Origin: SM23-73-3 sp964580215
GTDB lineage: Bacteria; Zixibacteria; MSB-5A5; SM1-73
Direction: 5' to 3'
DNA length: 64,000 nt
Assembly (NCBI GenBank): GCA_964580215.1
Contig: CAZOJT010000014.1
Span: 1 to 64,000, forward strand
The stretch's first letter is position 1, and each line of letters begins with the position of its first letter. This document shows positions 17,806-25,369 of this stretch, one piece after another. The notes beneath the pieces are model-generated. The model was not told the DNA's origin. It saw only the letters and a program-made list of their open reading frames with translations, and ran no database searches. The translations under genes were made by a program, and so were the position numbers.

Positions 17806-17834
17806 ACTATAGCATAACCCACCTCCTTTGTCAA
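17806..17834 (-). promoter_or_regulatory. sigma70-type promoter of the barrel/lipoprotein/subtilase operon
   Basis: On the minus strand, -35 TTGACA (17829-17834), a 17-bp spacer beginning AAGGAGGTG and -10 TATAGT (17806-17811). The start codon is about 40 bp downstream. Confidence 0.75.
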
Positions 17835-18070
17835 CGGCTAACTTTTCCTCCGTTTCCTCTCTTCTTGTCAAGCTCCGCCCCTTTGGGGGGAAGAGCCCTT
17901 ATAGCCTTCGGGGCGGAGCTTGGTGGGGACGTGCGGGATGTTTACTTGAAAGGAGTTTGCATAGGAGGAAAGAAATGCATTGGCAAAATTCCATGTTTTA
18001 TGTTCTCTTTTTCCGCCCCATCCCGCCTGTTGGTCTGCCGCCACAGGCGGGACAGGGCTTTCTCCTTTTC
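17817..18070. repeat. duplicated upstream region, copy B (with hairpins)
   Basis: Second copy of the region described at 12672-13018. The hairpin AAGCTCCGCCCC ... GGGGCGGAGCTT spans about 17870-17921. The 94-bp core is 17967-18060. On the plus strand an AGGAGG precedes an ATG at 17975 that opens a 33-codon frame shared with copy A. Confidence 0.8.
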
Positions 18071-18120
18071 AGATAGGAAGGAGGAAAAAATCTACTTCTG
18101 CTCAACGCATAAAAATTCAT

Positions 18121-18136
18121 AGCAAGGGGTATGCCA
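18121..18136 (-). promoter_or_regulatory. sigma54 (-24/-12) promoter candidate
   Basis: On the minus strand TGGCATACCCCTTGCT fits the sigma54 consensus TGGCACGNNNNTTGCW at all constrained positions except two (C6 is T, G7 is A), with exact GG-to-GC spacing. It points into copy B and the operon starting at 17766. It lies ~110-240 bp downstream of three palindromes and just beyond a sigma54 activator gene. Confidence 0.6.
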
Positions 18137-18244
18137 GAAAAGAAAAAAACCACCCACTTTTTGGTAAGTGGCTATCAATCAATAAGCTTGGTTTCTCTAA
18201 ATGGACTCTCGGTAAGTGATCCCTCAGGAATAGGAGGAGAGAAG

Positions 18245-18260
18245 CTACGAAATCTCGTAA
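18245..18260. promoter_or_regulatory. 16-bp palindrome, candidate activator site 1
   Basis: CTACGAAATCTCGTAA, a near-perfect dyad, centred about 124 bp upstream of the sigma54-type promoter. It matches the two palindromes at 18326-18362. Confidence 0.5.
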
Positions 18261-18325
18261 TTGAAATGGTTAAAAAAGCAGAACAAATAGGAATAACTAA
18301 ATGAAATAGTTAGGATTGGAAGGAA

Positions 18326-18362
18326 TTACGAAATTTCGTAGTAGCGCTACGAATTTTCGTAG
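18326..18362. promoter_or_regulatory. paired 16-bp palindromes, candidate activator sites 2 and 3
   Basis: TTACGAAATTTCGTAG (18326-18341) and CTACGAATTTTCGTAG (18347-18362) start 21 bp apart, two helical turns, so both would face the same side of the DNA. All three copies fit YTACGAAWTYTCGTAR. They lie right after the stop of the sigma54 activator gene. Confidence 0.55.
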
Positions 18363-18366
18363 AGAT

Positions 18367-20751
18367 TTAACTGGGGTAGGTTAAATTGTATCTCTCCATC
18401 TTGGAGAGAAGGGTGGTAAGTGGGATGTTCAGGATTTTTGCGGCCTTGACTTTTGCTCCACCGCTCTCCTCCAGCGCCTTCAAAATCAGCTTCTTCTCAT
18501 ATCGTCCCACATGATCATATAGAGACCAGCCTTCTTCTAACTTCTGAGGAAACTCATCCATAGAGAAAAACTTATGAGATAGGTTGGTTAATCCATTTCC
18601 TTCCTTTTTCAAACTGATCCACTTGATGATCTCATTCTCCAGCTCCCGCACATTGCCAGGCCAATTATAGCCTTCAAAAATCTTCAATATCTTAGAATGG
18701 AGGCTTGCGTGGTCTTCCACTTCTTTACCCGAATGCTTCTTCAAAAAATGATCCACCAAAAGAGGGATATCTCCTTTTCTTTTCCTTAACGGCGGTAAAA
18801 CCAGCTTGATCACACTTAAACGGTAATACAAATCCTCTCTGAAATTCCCCGCTTGAACCTCTTTTTCCAAATCTTTGTTGCTGGCAACAATCACCCTGAA
18901 ATCAACTTTTCTGGGCTTGGTATCGCCTAATCGGGTAATCTGTTTCTCCTCAATCGCTCCTAAAAGCTTCGCCTGAATGATAAGTGGCAAATCCGCTATT
19001 TCATTTAAGAATAGAGTCCCTCCCTTTGCCTCTTCGGTCAATCCCTTCTTATCCGTGCTGGCTCCAGTGAAAGCGCCCCTCTTGTAGCCAAATAGCTCAC
19101 TCTCCACCAGATCCTTGGGAATTGCCGCACAGTTGACTGGAACAAAGGGCTTGTCTTTGTATCGACTCTCATAATGAATGGCGCGAGCTAACATATCTTT
19201 ACCGGTTCCTGTTTCCCCTTCCAGAAGAATGGTATAAATTGAGTCCTTGATCTGCCTGGCTTTTTCAATTAAAGACAGCATCTCAGGACTCTGAGTGATT
19301 ATGTCAGAAAAACACACCCTCTGGGGAAATGAAGAAGCTAATGGAGTGAAAGAAAGCCTTTTCTTCAGTTCAGAAACCTGTTTAAGCTCTTTTTCTTCGG
19401 ATAATTCACGAAATATTTTCTCGGCTGAATTCAAAAAAAGAAGAGACCTCTCAGGCTCATGGTGCTCAGAGAGAAGATGACCCAAGGCTAAATTCACTAC
19501 ACCCTGATGATATACCGAGTCAAGCTCTTTGAATAAATCTTCCGCTCTGCCCAAAAACTTCAAGCGAGCAAAATACTCAAAGCAATTTGATCTTCCAGCC
19601 TCCAGATACGTCTTACCCAGTTCATACTTCGCCCCGATCTGTTCCAAGATGGAGATGGACTTCTCAAAGCTCTCCTTTGCCTTCTCTTTTTCCTTTTTGG
19701 CGGTATAAATTTGCCCTAAAGCTCGATGGATTGCTCCTATCTCGATCTTCTCTCCCAAAGATTCCGCCACCTTCAAAGCCTTCTCACAGGAAGATAAAGC
19801 TTCATCATACTCCCTTTCCGCAATCTGAACATCGGCTAAAAGCCGATAGGTTTGGCTGACAATATCACCAGCAGGAGCAATTTCCTCTCCTATCTTGATC
19901 CCATTCTTGCAATGATCTTTAGCCAAGAAATAATTCCCTTGCGCAAAAGCTAACTCCCCATAATACTCATAATAGATCGCCATCTCCCGCATGTAATTAT
20001 TGTCATAAATAAGCTTTAATGCCTTCTCATAATATTTCTTGGATTGGGAAAAATCCCGCAAAAGATAAGCGAGATAGCCTAAAGAAAGATAGCAACAGCA
20101 GATGTTGATCAAATTACTATTCAATTTGTTCGATTCAAGGCTGAGCAAAAGATTTTCTTTTGCTTCTTTCCATTTACCAATTCGTAAATATATCCTTCCC
20201 AAATTTCCTGAAAAGCGGGCAATCCTTTTATCATCCTTCATCCGCTCACAGAAAGACAGACCCTCTTTGAGATATTCAATTGCTTTATCATATTCTGTTC
20301 TTACGAAATGAATGCGGGCGAGCTCATTGTAGCTCTCAATTATTCCCTCTTCATTTTTGATTATTCTATAAATAGCCTGGGCATCTCTTAATTCTAACTC
20401 TGATCTTTTTAAATCCCCCAAATCCGAATAAATGATTCCGCTAATGAACTGAACCCTGGCAAGCTTTTCATTGTCCGAAGAGTTTCTAAGGATTTCGAAA
20501 GCTTTCTTTGCCCTTCTCAAAGCCTCATCATAGTTACCTATTCCTTGAAGTGCTAAAGCGAATAAATAGTAAAGCTCTCCAGATTCATCAATGAATTTGC
20601 CAAACCCGCTCTGATTTTCTAAATCTCTCAGTTCAGCTAAAGCTTGTTTGAACTCTTTGTGTTGAATCAGAGATTCTATCGAAGAGAGTTTTTGACTTAC
20701 TACACTGGAATTATTTTTGAAACTTTCTTTCACTTTTATCCAAAAAATCAA
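18367..20751 (-). CDS. TPR-containing sigma54-dependent transcriptional activator
   Basis: A protein of up to 794 residues. TPR repeats fill ~10-460 (for example GELYYLFALALQGIGNYDEA and NLGRIYLRIGKWKEAKENLL). The AAA+ domain runs ~490-720: Walker A GETGTGKD (~512), the sigma54-contacting loop GAFTGA (~559), and a Walker B segment LFLNEIAD (~582) with Asn where Asp is usual. A Fis-type helix-turn-helix ends the protein (GGAKVKAAKILNIPLTTLLS, ~757-776). It activates sigma54 RNA polymerase from upstream sites; the TPR part probably senses a partner protein. The start is uncertain: TTG 20751 or GTG 20733; either overlaps the upstream small gene, suggesting coupling. Palindromes and a sigma54-type promoter lie just downstream. 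Confidence 0.9.
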   Translation of the reverse strand: MIFWIKVKESFKNNSSVVSQKLSSIESLIQHKEFKQALAELRDLENQSGFGKFIDESGELYYLFALALQGIGNYDEALRRAKKAFEILRNSSDNEKLARVQFISGIIYSDLGDLKRSELELRDAQAIYRIIKNEEGIIESYNELARIHFVRTEYDKAIEYLKEGLSFCERMKDDKRIARFSGNLGRIYLRIGKWKEAKENLLLSLESNKLNSNLINICCCYLSLGYLAYLLRDFSQSKKYYEKALKLIYDNNYMREMAIYYEYYGELAFAQGNYFLAKDHCKNGIKIGEEIAPAGDIVSQTYRLLADVQIAEREYDEALSSCEKALKVAESLGEKIEIGAIHRALGQIYTAKKEKEKAKESFEKSISILEQIGAKYELGKTYLEAGRSNCFEYFARLKFLGRAEDLFKELDSVYHQGVVNLALGHLLSEHHEPERSLLFLNSAEKIFRELSEEKELKQVSELKKRLSFTPLASSFPQRVCFSDIITQSPEMLSLIEKARQIKDSIYTILLEGETGTGKDMLARAIHYESRYKDKPFVPVNCAAIPKDLVESELFGYKRGAFTGASTDKKGLTEEAKGGTLFLNEIADLPLIIQAKLLGAIEEKQITRLGDTKPRKVDFRVIVASNKDLEKEVQAGNFREDLYYRLSVIKLVLPPLRKRKGDIPLLVDHFLKKHSGKEVEDHASLHSKILKIFEGYNWPGNVRELENEIIKWISLKKEGNGLTNLSHKFFSMDEFPQKLEEGWSLYDHVGRYEKKLILKALEESGGAKVKAAKILNIPLTTLLSKMERYNLTYPS

Positions 20752-21058
20752 GTTTTGCAGGAGAATTCGATCTCTGGTTTGTTAACTCATCTAAATTCCT
20801 GGAATTCTCCATATTGAATTGAAATTTGAACACAAGACAAACATCGGGTCCAATAACGACGAGAATAAGATCCAGACTCTGATCATCATTTTGTTTTGGA
20901 GCTTTTTCTACATGTTCCCACGGATCTGCTTTGACCCGATACTTGTACTTAGGATTAAGCGCCCCGTAGCTTGCTGATGTGAAGATCAAAAGTAAAGCAA
21001 CACAAAGAACTGCACAGGTAATTTTCTTTCCTATGGATTTCGCTTCGCTCAATTTCAT
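20711..21058 (-). CDS. small exported protein of unknown function
   Basis: A 115-residue protein. The ATG at 21058 is preceded by GGAGG; the longer upstream frame crosses a repeat hairpin and is not used. The signal peptide is ~1-34 (KKITCAVLCVALLLIFTSASYGA). The mature part is short and polar (KYKYRVKADPWEHVEKAPKQ), then a hydrophobic stretch SLDLILVVIGPDVCLVFKFQ, and a charged tail. I do not recognise the family. Its 3' end overlaps the start of the TPR/sigma54 activator by 20-40 bases, so the two are probably co-expressed and it might be the periplasmic partner or input of that regulator. Its leader contains a GTCAACCCCGCC/GGCGGGGTTGAC hairpin (21087-21113). Confidence 0.65.
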   Translation of the reverse strand: MKLSEAKSIGKKITCAVLCVALLLIFTSASYGALNPKYKYRVKADPWEHVEKAPKQNDDQSLDLILVVIGPDVCLVFKFQFNMENSRNLDELTNQRSNSPAKLDFLDKSERKFQK

Positions 21059-21086
21059 TTTAATTTCGCCTCCTGAAATTTTATAG

Positions 21087-21113
21087 GTCAACCCCGCCGA
21101 TGGCGGGGTTGAC
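21087..21113. repeat. palindromic repeat GTCAACCCCGCC/GGCGGGGTTGAC
   Basis: A perfect 12-bp inverted repeat with a three-base loop, in the leader of the small exported protein. The same element occurs at 53469-53495. Confidence 0.75.
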
Positions 21114-21297
21114 AAATCTTTTCTGTACAGTATAAAAATAAGTCTAAAAGCTTTTTTGTCAAGAAAAAAATTCCATTTTTTTGTAAGTTGCGGGCACAAT
21201 GTATCCTGATTGAGACTCATGGAGCTGATGAGTGAGTGAAGTATTTAAAACACCGCTACAATGGATTGCTACACTCTTGGTTGCGCTCCAGAAAAGG

Positions 21298-21349
21298 GAA
21301 AGGCTATCCCTCTGGCTCTATCAAAATTGCCAGAACCGGATAGCCTTTC
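21298..21349 (-). terminator. terminator-like double hairpin after the peptide gene
   Basis: Outer stem GAAAGGCTATCC/GGATAGCCTTTC (21298-21309 with 21338-21349) and inner stem TCTGGC/GCCAGA. On the minus strand it is followed by CCCTTTTCTGG, a weak T run. It separates the 28-codon gene from the exported protein gene. Confidence 0.55.
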
Positions 21350-21387
21350 GAAAGGAGGTGCTGGTGCTTATTCGCAAGGGTGATTGA

Positions 21388-21474
21388 CTAATGACCTCGA
21401 CCACCCGACATACCGCCTGGAGCGATCTTCTCCTCCAGTACCTCAACCTCCAACACCAATTCCTTCAGTTCCAT
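21388..21474 (-). CDS. 28-residue peptide gene with strong ribosome site
   Basis: A 29-codon frame, ATG at 21474 and TAG at 21388. AAAGGAGGTG lies eight bases before the ATG, one of the best ribosome sites in the window. The peptide starts MELKELV, is acidic and leucine/valine-rich (a heptad-like amphipathic leader), contains LEEKIAPGG and ends SGGRGH. A sigma70-type promoter lies about 160 bp upstream and a hairpin follows the stop, so it looks like a complete small transcription unit. The Leu/Glu-rich front plus Gly-rich tail resembles peptide precursors with a recognition leader, but no modifying enzyme is near. It stands upstream of the exported protein and sigma54 activator. Function unknown. 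Confidence 0.55.
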   Translation of the reverse strand: MELKELVLEVEVLEEKIAPGGMSGGRGH

Positions 21475-21869
21475 CTGCCTCACCTCCTTTGATAGTAAAA
21501 AAATCGAAAACGTTATTTTCAATTAGTCAAACCGACATCGAAAATCAATGCCAGAAAGTCCTCTCCTCCTAATCTCCAAGAGAGTTAATTAGATGCCTTT
21601 CCTGTAAGAAAATCTTATATACCCTCAATATCAAATATCAATATTCAAATCTGTCTTGTCAAGAGATTTGTATAGATTTCGCTCAGATTTAGCTAAATTA
21701 GTGCAAAATTAGAGTAGAAACAGGTAAAATTACCTATAATATTCTCCTGCTAATCACATTTGCTAGATTTAAAGAGGGGAACTTTACATGAGTTTGGTCT
21801 CTTGCCCAAGACTCAGATTTCGATCTTTAATTCTATTTTGGATTAGCAATAAAGATTTCAGGTCTCTTA
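21475..21869. other. AT-rich leader and promoter region of the peptide gene
   Basis: No gene is seen here. It holds the promoter at 21634-21662, an AGGAGG on the minus strand near 21565-21570 with no long frame behind it, and AT-rich sequence up to the end of the UbiA gene. Confidence 0.4.
21634..21662 (-). promoter_or_regulatory. sigma70-type promoter upstream of the peptide gene
   Basis: On the minus strand, -35 TTGACA (21657-21662), 17-bp spacer, -10 GATATT (21634-21639). The -10 matches four of six consensus bases. Confidence 0.5.
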
Positions 21870-22706
21870 TCAGAATTTTCCCACATAGATGGCGGCAAGA
21901 CCCAATAGCATATCCGCCTTAAGGAGATTGCTCAGGCGGTGCAGATTTGAAGAGGATGGATTATGCCACATGGACCAGACCACATACACTATGACCAGAT
22001 CCACTCCCAGGATTACCAGAACCAGATATAGGACAGAGAAGATGTGAAAAATGTAAGGGAATACGGTCAGAACTATCAGAAGAGAGAAAACCAGGGAACA
22101 AAAGCTCAAAGAAAACTTTACCCCTAATCTGATAGGTAAAGTGGAAGCACCAGAAAAGGTATCTCCCTTCAAATCCTCTACATCCTTTAAAACCTCTCGA
22201 CCCAAATGAAAAAATAATGCAAAGGCGGCGGGGATCAAAGAGATCCTGAAGTCCCTGGTGGCAATACCTCCGTAGAAAAAAGCTAAGGCAGAGACTAAGC
22301 TTACTGTAAGATTTCCCAAAAGAAGTTTTCTTTTGAAATGAGAACTATAAACTATCAAAAGTCCACAAGCTGCAAAAGCCACAAGAACGCTTAGAGGTTT
22401 CACCCAGAAACTCAAAAGGATTCCAAGCAGGAAAAGAGAAATTGAAAAGCGAAGAGCGGAAAAAGGAGAAAGTTCACCTTTGGGAAGAGGGCGATCAGGT
22501 TTATTGATTCGATCTATTTCCAGATCAAAGAAATCATTGATTGAGTTTCCACCTGCCGAGATAAAAAAAGCAGAAAGGCAGGCGAAAAAGACCTTTCCCC
22601 ACGATTCTATTTCTCCCGATACTGCGGTTCCAACTAAAACCGATATGGCAGTAATCAGATTATTCTGGGGACGGGTAAGCTTCAGATAGCTGAGAATTTT
22701 TCCCAT
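21870..22706 (-). CDS. UbiA-family prenyltransferase (geranylgeranylglycerol-phosphate geranylgeranyltransferase-like)
   Basis: A 278-residue polytopic membrane protein with about eight to nine helices. The first prenyl-diphosphate/Mg site is NSINDFFDLEIDRINKPDRP (~55-74) and the second is DVEDLKGD (~177-184), both hallmarks of UbiA enzymes. The NKPDRPLPKGELS context and short length resemble the archaeal-type digeranylgeranylglyceryl phosphate synthase group more than ubiquinone or menaquinone enzymes, but sequence reading alone cannot fix the acceptor. Possible roles: ether-lipid synthesis or a quinone/tocopherol-like pathway. It follows the outer-membrane barrel gene on the same strand after a 356-bp gap and has no pathway partner nearby. 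Confidence 0.8.
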   Translation of the reverse strand: MGKILSYLKLTRPQNNLITAISVLVGTAVSGEIESWGKVFFACLSAFFISAGGNSINDFFDLEIDRINKPDRPLPKGELSPFSALRFSISLFLLGILLSFWVKPLSVLVAFAACGLLIVYSSHFKRKLLLGNLTVSLVSALAFFYGGIATRDFRISLIPAAFALFFHLGREVLKDVEDLKGDTFSGASTLPIRLGVKFSLSFCSLVFSLLIVLTVFPYIFHIFSVLYLVLVILGVDLVIVYVVWSMWHNPSSSNLHRLSNLLKADMLLGLAAIYVGKF

Positions 22707-23062
22707 TTATTTGACCCTCTTTCCACACAAGACCGAACAAGGATGGGCGACCATTTTAACAATCGCACGGGGGCGGCAAGTGTCGTCTACCTCGGTCTGA
22801 TCATCAAAAGAAAATACCAGAATTGAATACGGGCTTCAATTATTATCGCCACCAATCATATGATGGGAGATACTATGGCAAACGAATTAAACAAATTGAC
22901 ATAATCACCCTCCCTTTCACCCCCTCCCATTAAGGGAGGGGGAATTTATGAAGTTCCCTCTCCCCTTGTGGGAGATTCGTATGAATGCTTCGCAGGGTCA
23001 GGGTGAGGGAGATGTAAACTTATTCTTCGTTTTTGTATTAAAATGTCACCTTATGATTTCCA
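22707..23062. repeat. intergenic stretch with G/C-run hairpins
   Basis: No gene is supported. It holds CCCCCTCCC/GGGAGGGGG stems (22920-22943), a CTCCCC/GGGAG stem and one copy of the GCATTCATACGAAT element (22975-22994), all typical of the dispersed repeats of this genome. Confidence 0.5.
22975..22994 (-). repeat. 21-bp dispersed element (core GCATTCATACGAAT)
   Basis: On the minus strand TGCGAAGCATTCATACGAAT; identical to 54501-54520 and 25067-25086. Confidence 0.8.
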
Positions 23063-24742
23063 TCAAAATCTGTTCACCACTCCAAAATGGATCTTGCCCT
23101 GGCTGAAGCTGTCACCCTCTCCCAAACCATAATCGATTCCCAATAGTCCTGCCTTAGAATCTATCCGCAAACCAAAACCATAACCTAATTTTTTGCCAGA
23201 AACTTTTGTCAAGGTTTTATCGAGCTCAGATAAGACCTTTCGCTGGAAGTAGCCATAGTCACCGAAGAGGAAAAATCTCGAATTCCGATCCAAAAGAAAA
23301 CGATATTCCAAGCTGGTCCATGCTATTTGAGTTCCGAAAAACTCCTCTTCCCGATAGCCCCTGATAGTATTTATTCCTCCCAATTTGAATTGGTCAGAGA
23401 TGGGAACCTGATCCTCATCTGTGTTTAAACCCTTAAGATGCAATCCGACAAGGAATGTCTGTTTTTTCAAAGTGGGGATGAAATGATTTAAGTCAAAGGA
23501 AAAGTTAATCAAGTATGTTTTATGTTTTTCAGGGATGAAAAAAGATGTGGGGTAGTTTTTCTTTTGAGCATAGCTAATCTCTGTCTGATAGAGAAGACCT
23601 TTTCTGGGATTATCTGTTTGATCCAGAAGGTCAACCGAAAAGATGATCCCCATTCTGTATTTTCTGCTATCTGGAAGATAGGTCTTTCCCGCCGAACCGG
23701 GAACAACCTTTTCCCATCCTCCTTCCACTCCCCAGGAGACTTTGCTCGTCGAATTAAACAGAAGTTTGGCAGAAAAGGAGAGTTGAAGAAAGGTGGAGTC
23801 ATAATCCTGTTGGCTCAGTTTCAACTCCAAAGTAGGGGGAAAGCCAAACACCCAGGGCTCCCGGTAAAGAAAGAAGAACCGGGAGGAGTGAGGATCCTTT
23901 CTGGACCAGCTCCACTCCACCCTTCTTCCCGTGCCAAAGATATTGTCAAAAACCAAATCCACACTGCCGAAAAGATTCCCCTTTCGATCGCCCACCGAAG
24001 GCGCATAACCTAACATTCCACTGAAGGTGTTATTTCTACCTTCCACCAGGGAGATTTTCAATATGCCCTCTTCAGGATTATCTTTTGCCAGAAGCTCTGC
24101 TTCCTCCACGTCTTTTATGTATGAAAGTCGCTTGATTCTCTTCAGGCTTGTGTTCAGACGGCTCTGGGAAAAAAAGCCAAAAATGCCTGTTCCCAACTCC
24201 CTCAAGATCACCGACCTTTTGGTGGTTTTCAAGCCCTCCAGTTGGACTTCCCTTACCATCACCCGGGGACCTTCCTCCACCAGAAAGGAAAACGAAAGCC
24301 CTCCCACCTCTGAAATCTTGAAATGAGAAGGCGAAATCTGGCAGTAGGGAAACCCGTTTTCTTCATATAAGGTCAAAATTTTGTCTATGCCCCTTTCTAA
24401 CAAGTTCACGCTGTAAGGAGAATTAGGTTTCAGTTTGATTTCAGATAAAAGCTCTTCTGTGTCGAAAAATTTGTTTCCCTCAACTCTAATACCATCAGAA
24501 ATCCATACCCTATCAAGCTGGTTAAATCCCCCCTCTGCAGAAGAGGGAAGGCTCAAAAAGCAAGGAAGACAAGTAAATAAAATCGTCAAGAAATACTTCA
24601 AGGGTTTCTGAAAAACAGCAACATTTTTGCGGACAGAAATGCCCGCCCTACCAGACAACGACGGATTACCCCACGTAGGCGAGGCTCCCAGCCCCGCGAA
24701 ACTTGCCTTTTCAGAGTTCTCCTTTATTATTTGCTTTGACAT
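23063..24742 (-). CDS. BamA/TamA-like outer-membrane protein (POTRA plus 16-strand barrel)
   Basis: A 559-residue frame. The native part starts near residue 48 with a signal peptide (KYFLTILFTCLPCFLSLPSSA). Two POTRA-like domains follow: ISDGIRVEGNKFFDTEELLS and VMVREVQLEGLKTTKRSVIL. From ~235 a surface-antigen barrel runs to the end, including the conserved lid motif FKLGGINTIRGYREEEFFG (~445-463) and the terminal aromatic GVVNRF. Members insert or transport proteins or polysaccharides across the outer membrane. With 559 residues it is TamA/FhaC-sized, not full BamA. The first ~45 residues (GLGASPTWGNPSLSGRAG) are encoded by a dispersed repeat, so the true start may be later (a TTG before KYFLT) or the repeat may have been built in. 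Confidence 0.85.
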   Translation of the reverse strand: MSKQIIKENSEKASFAGLGASPTWGNPSLSGRAGISVRKNVAVFQKPLKYFLTILFTCLPCFLSLPSSAEGGFNQLDRVWISDGIRVEGNKFFDTEELLSEIKLKPNSPYSVNLLERGIDKILTLYEENGFPYCQISPSHFKISEVGGLSFSFLVEEGPRVMVREVQLEGLKTTKRSVILRELGTGIFGFFSQSRLNTSLKRIKRLSYIKDVEEAELLAKDNPEEGILKISLVEGRNNTFSGMLGYAPSVGDRKGNLFGSVDLVFDNIFGTGRRVEWSWSRKDPHSSRFFFLYREPWVFGFPPTLELKLSQQDYDSTFLQLSFSAKLLFNSTSKVSWGVEGGWEKVVPGSAGKTYLPDSRKYRMGIIFSVDLLDQTDNPRKGLLYQTEISYAQKKNYPTSFFIPEKHKTYLINFSFDLNHFIPTLKKQTFLVGLHLKGLNTDEDQVPISDQFKLGGINTIRGYREEEFFGTQIAWTSLEYRFLLDRNSRFFLFGDYGYFQRKVLSELDKTLTKVSGKKLGYGFGLRIDSKAGLLGIDYGLGEGDSFSQGKIHFGVVNRF

Positions 24743-25005
24743 TTTTCTTAAGTTCTCTTTCGAACCTCTAAAATCAGCAAAAAAATCTCCACGATGTAAA
24801 AGATAACAACACAGCTACAAATCTCAACCTCTCGTTTAGAGGTAACCTCTTTCCCTATCTCCCCCCGCCTTTGGCGGGGGGTGAGGTAAAAAACAGGTTA
24901 CTAAAGGGAGCATATAATTGTTTACATCCCCCCCCCCTTAGAAAAAGGGGGAAGGGAGGATTTGAAACTTGGACCTTTCCCTAAATCCCCCTTTACTAAA
25001 GGGGG

Positions 25006-25027
25006 ATGCGTATGCATTCATACGAAT
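25006..25027 (+). repeat. 21-bp dispersed element, variant
   Basis: ATGCGTATGCATTCATACGAAT, sharing the GCATTCATACGAAT core. Confidence 0.75.
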
Positions 25028-25065
25028 TTCAAGTCAAGCCCAAAACAGGTGGGGGGGAAAAATCA

Positions 25066-25086
25066 ATGCGAAGCATTCATACGAAT
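25066..25086 (+). repeat. 21-bp dispersed element
   Basis: ATGC.GAA.GCAT followed by TCATACGAAT; identical over 21 bp to the copy inside the IS transposase at 54500-54520. Confidence 0.8.
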
Positions 25087-25369
25087 AATAAAATGTAAAC
25101 TGTTTCCTGCTCCTCTTAGTAAATATTCGTTCATCATGCAGAAAACGCTACAAACACTTAGACACACAACCTGTTTTCGGGCTTTACTCTTATTTTTTCG
25201 TGCCTGTCGGGTCCCCAGACCCGACAGGGAACCGTGAGCTTTCCGCCAGGTCAGGGACCTGGCGGGCACCAGAGAGTTCTCTTTTATTCTCTTTGACATT
25301 TTCTTTGATTCTCTTTTTGTAACTGAAGGAAAAAATGCTTCAGCCAGCCATTCTGATTTTATTCTTGTC

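Larger units (their letters stand above)
24743..25369. repeat. repeat-rich intergenic stretch
   Basis: No gene is supported. It holds CCCCGCC/GGCGGGG stems (24859-24881), C-run/G-run pairs, two copies of the 21-bp element, CCTGTCGGGTC/GACCCGACAGG and CCAGGTC/GACCTGG palindromes (25203-25265). A 45-bp stretch on the minus strand ending near 25272 copies the start region of the 24742 gene (AAATGTCAAAG ... AGAACTCT). Confidence 0.6.

Noticed and set aside
18131..18304. 57-codon plus-strand frame starting MPEKKKTTHFLV
   Set aside because: Its ATG lies inside the sigma54-type promoter and its body overlaps one of the palindromes. The ribosome site is one base from the ATG and the strand is opposite to all neighbours. 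Better explained as regulatory DNA.
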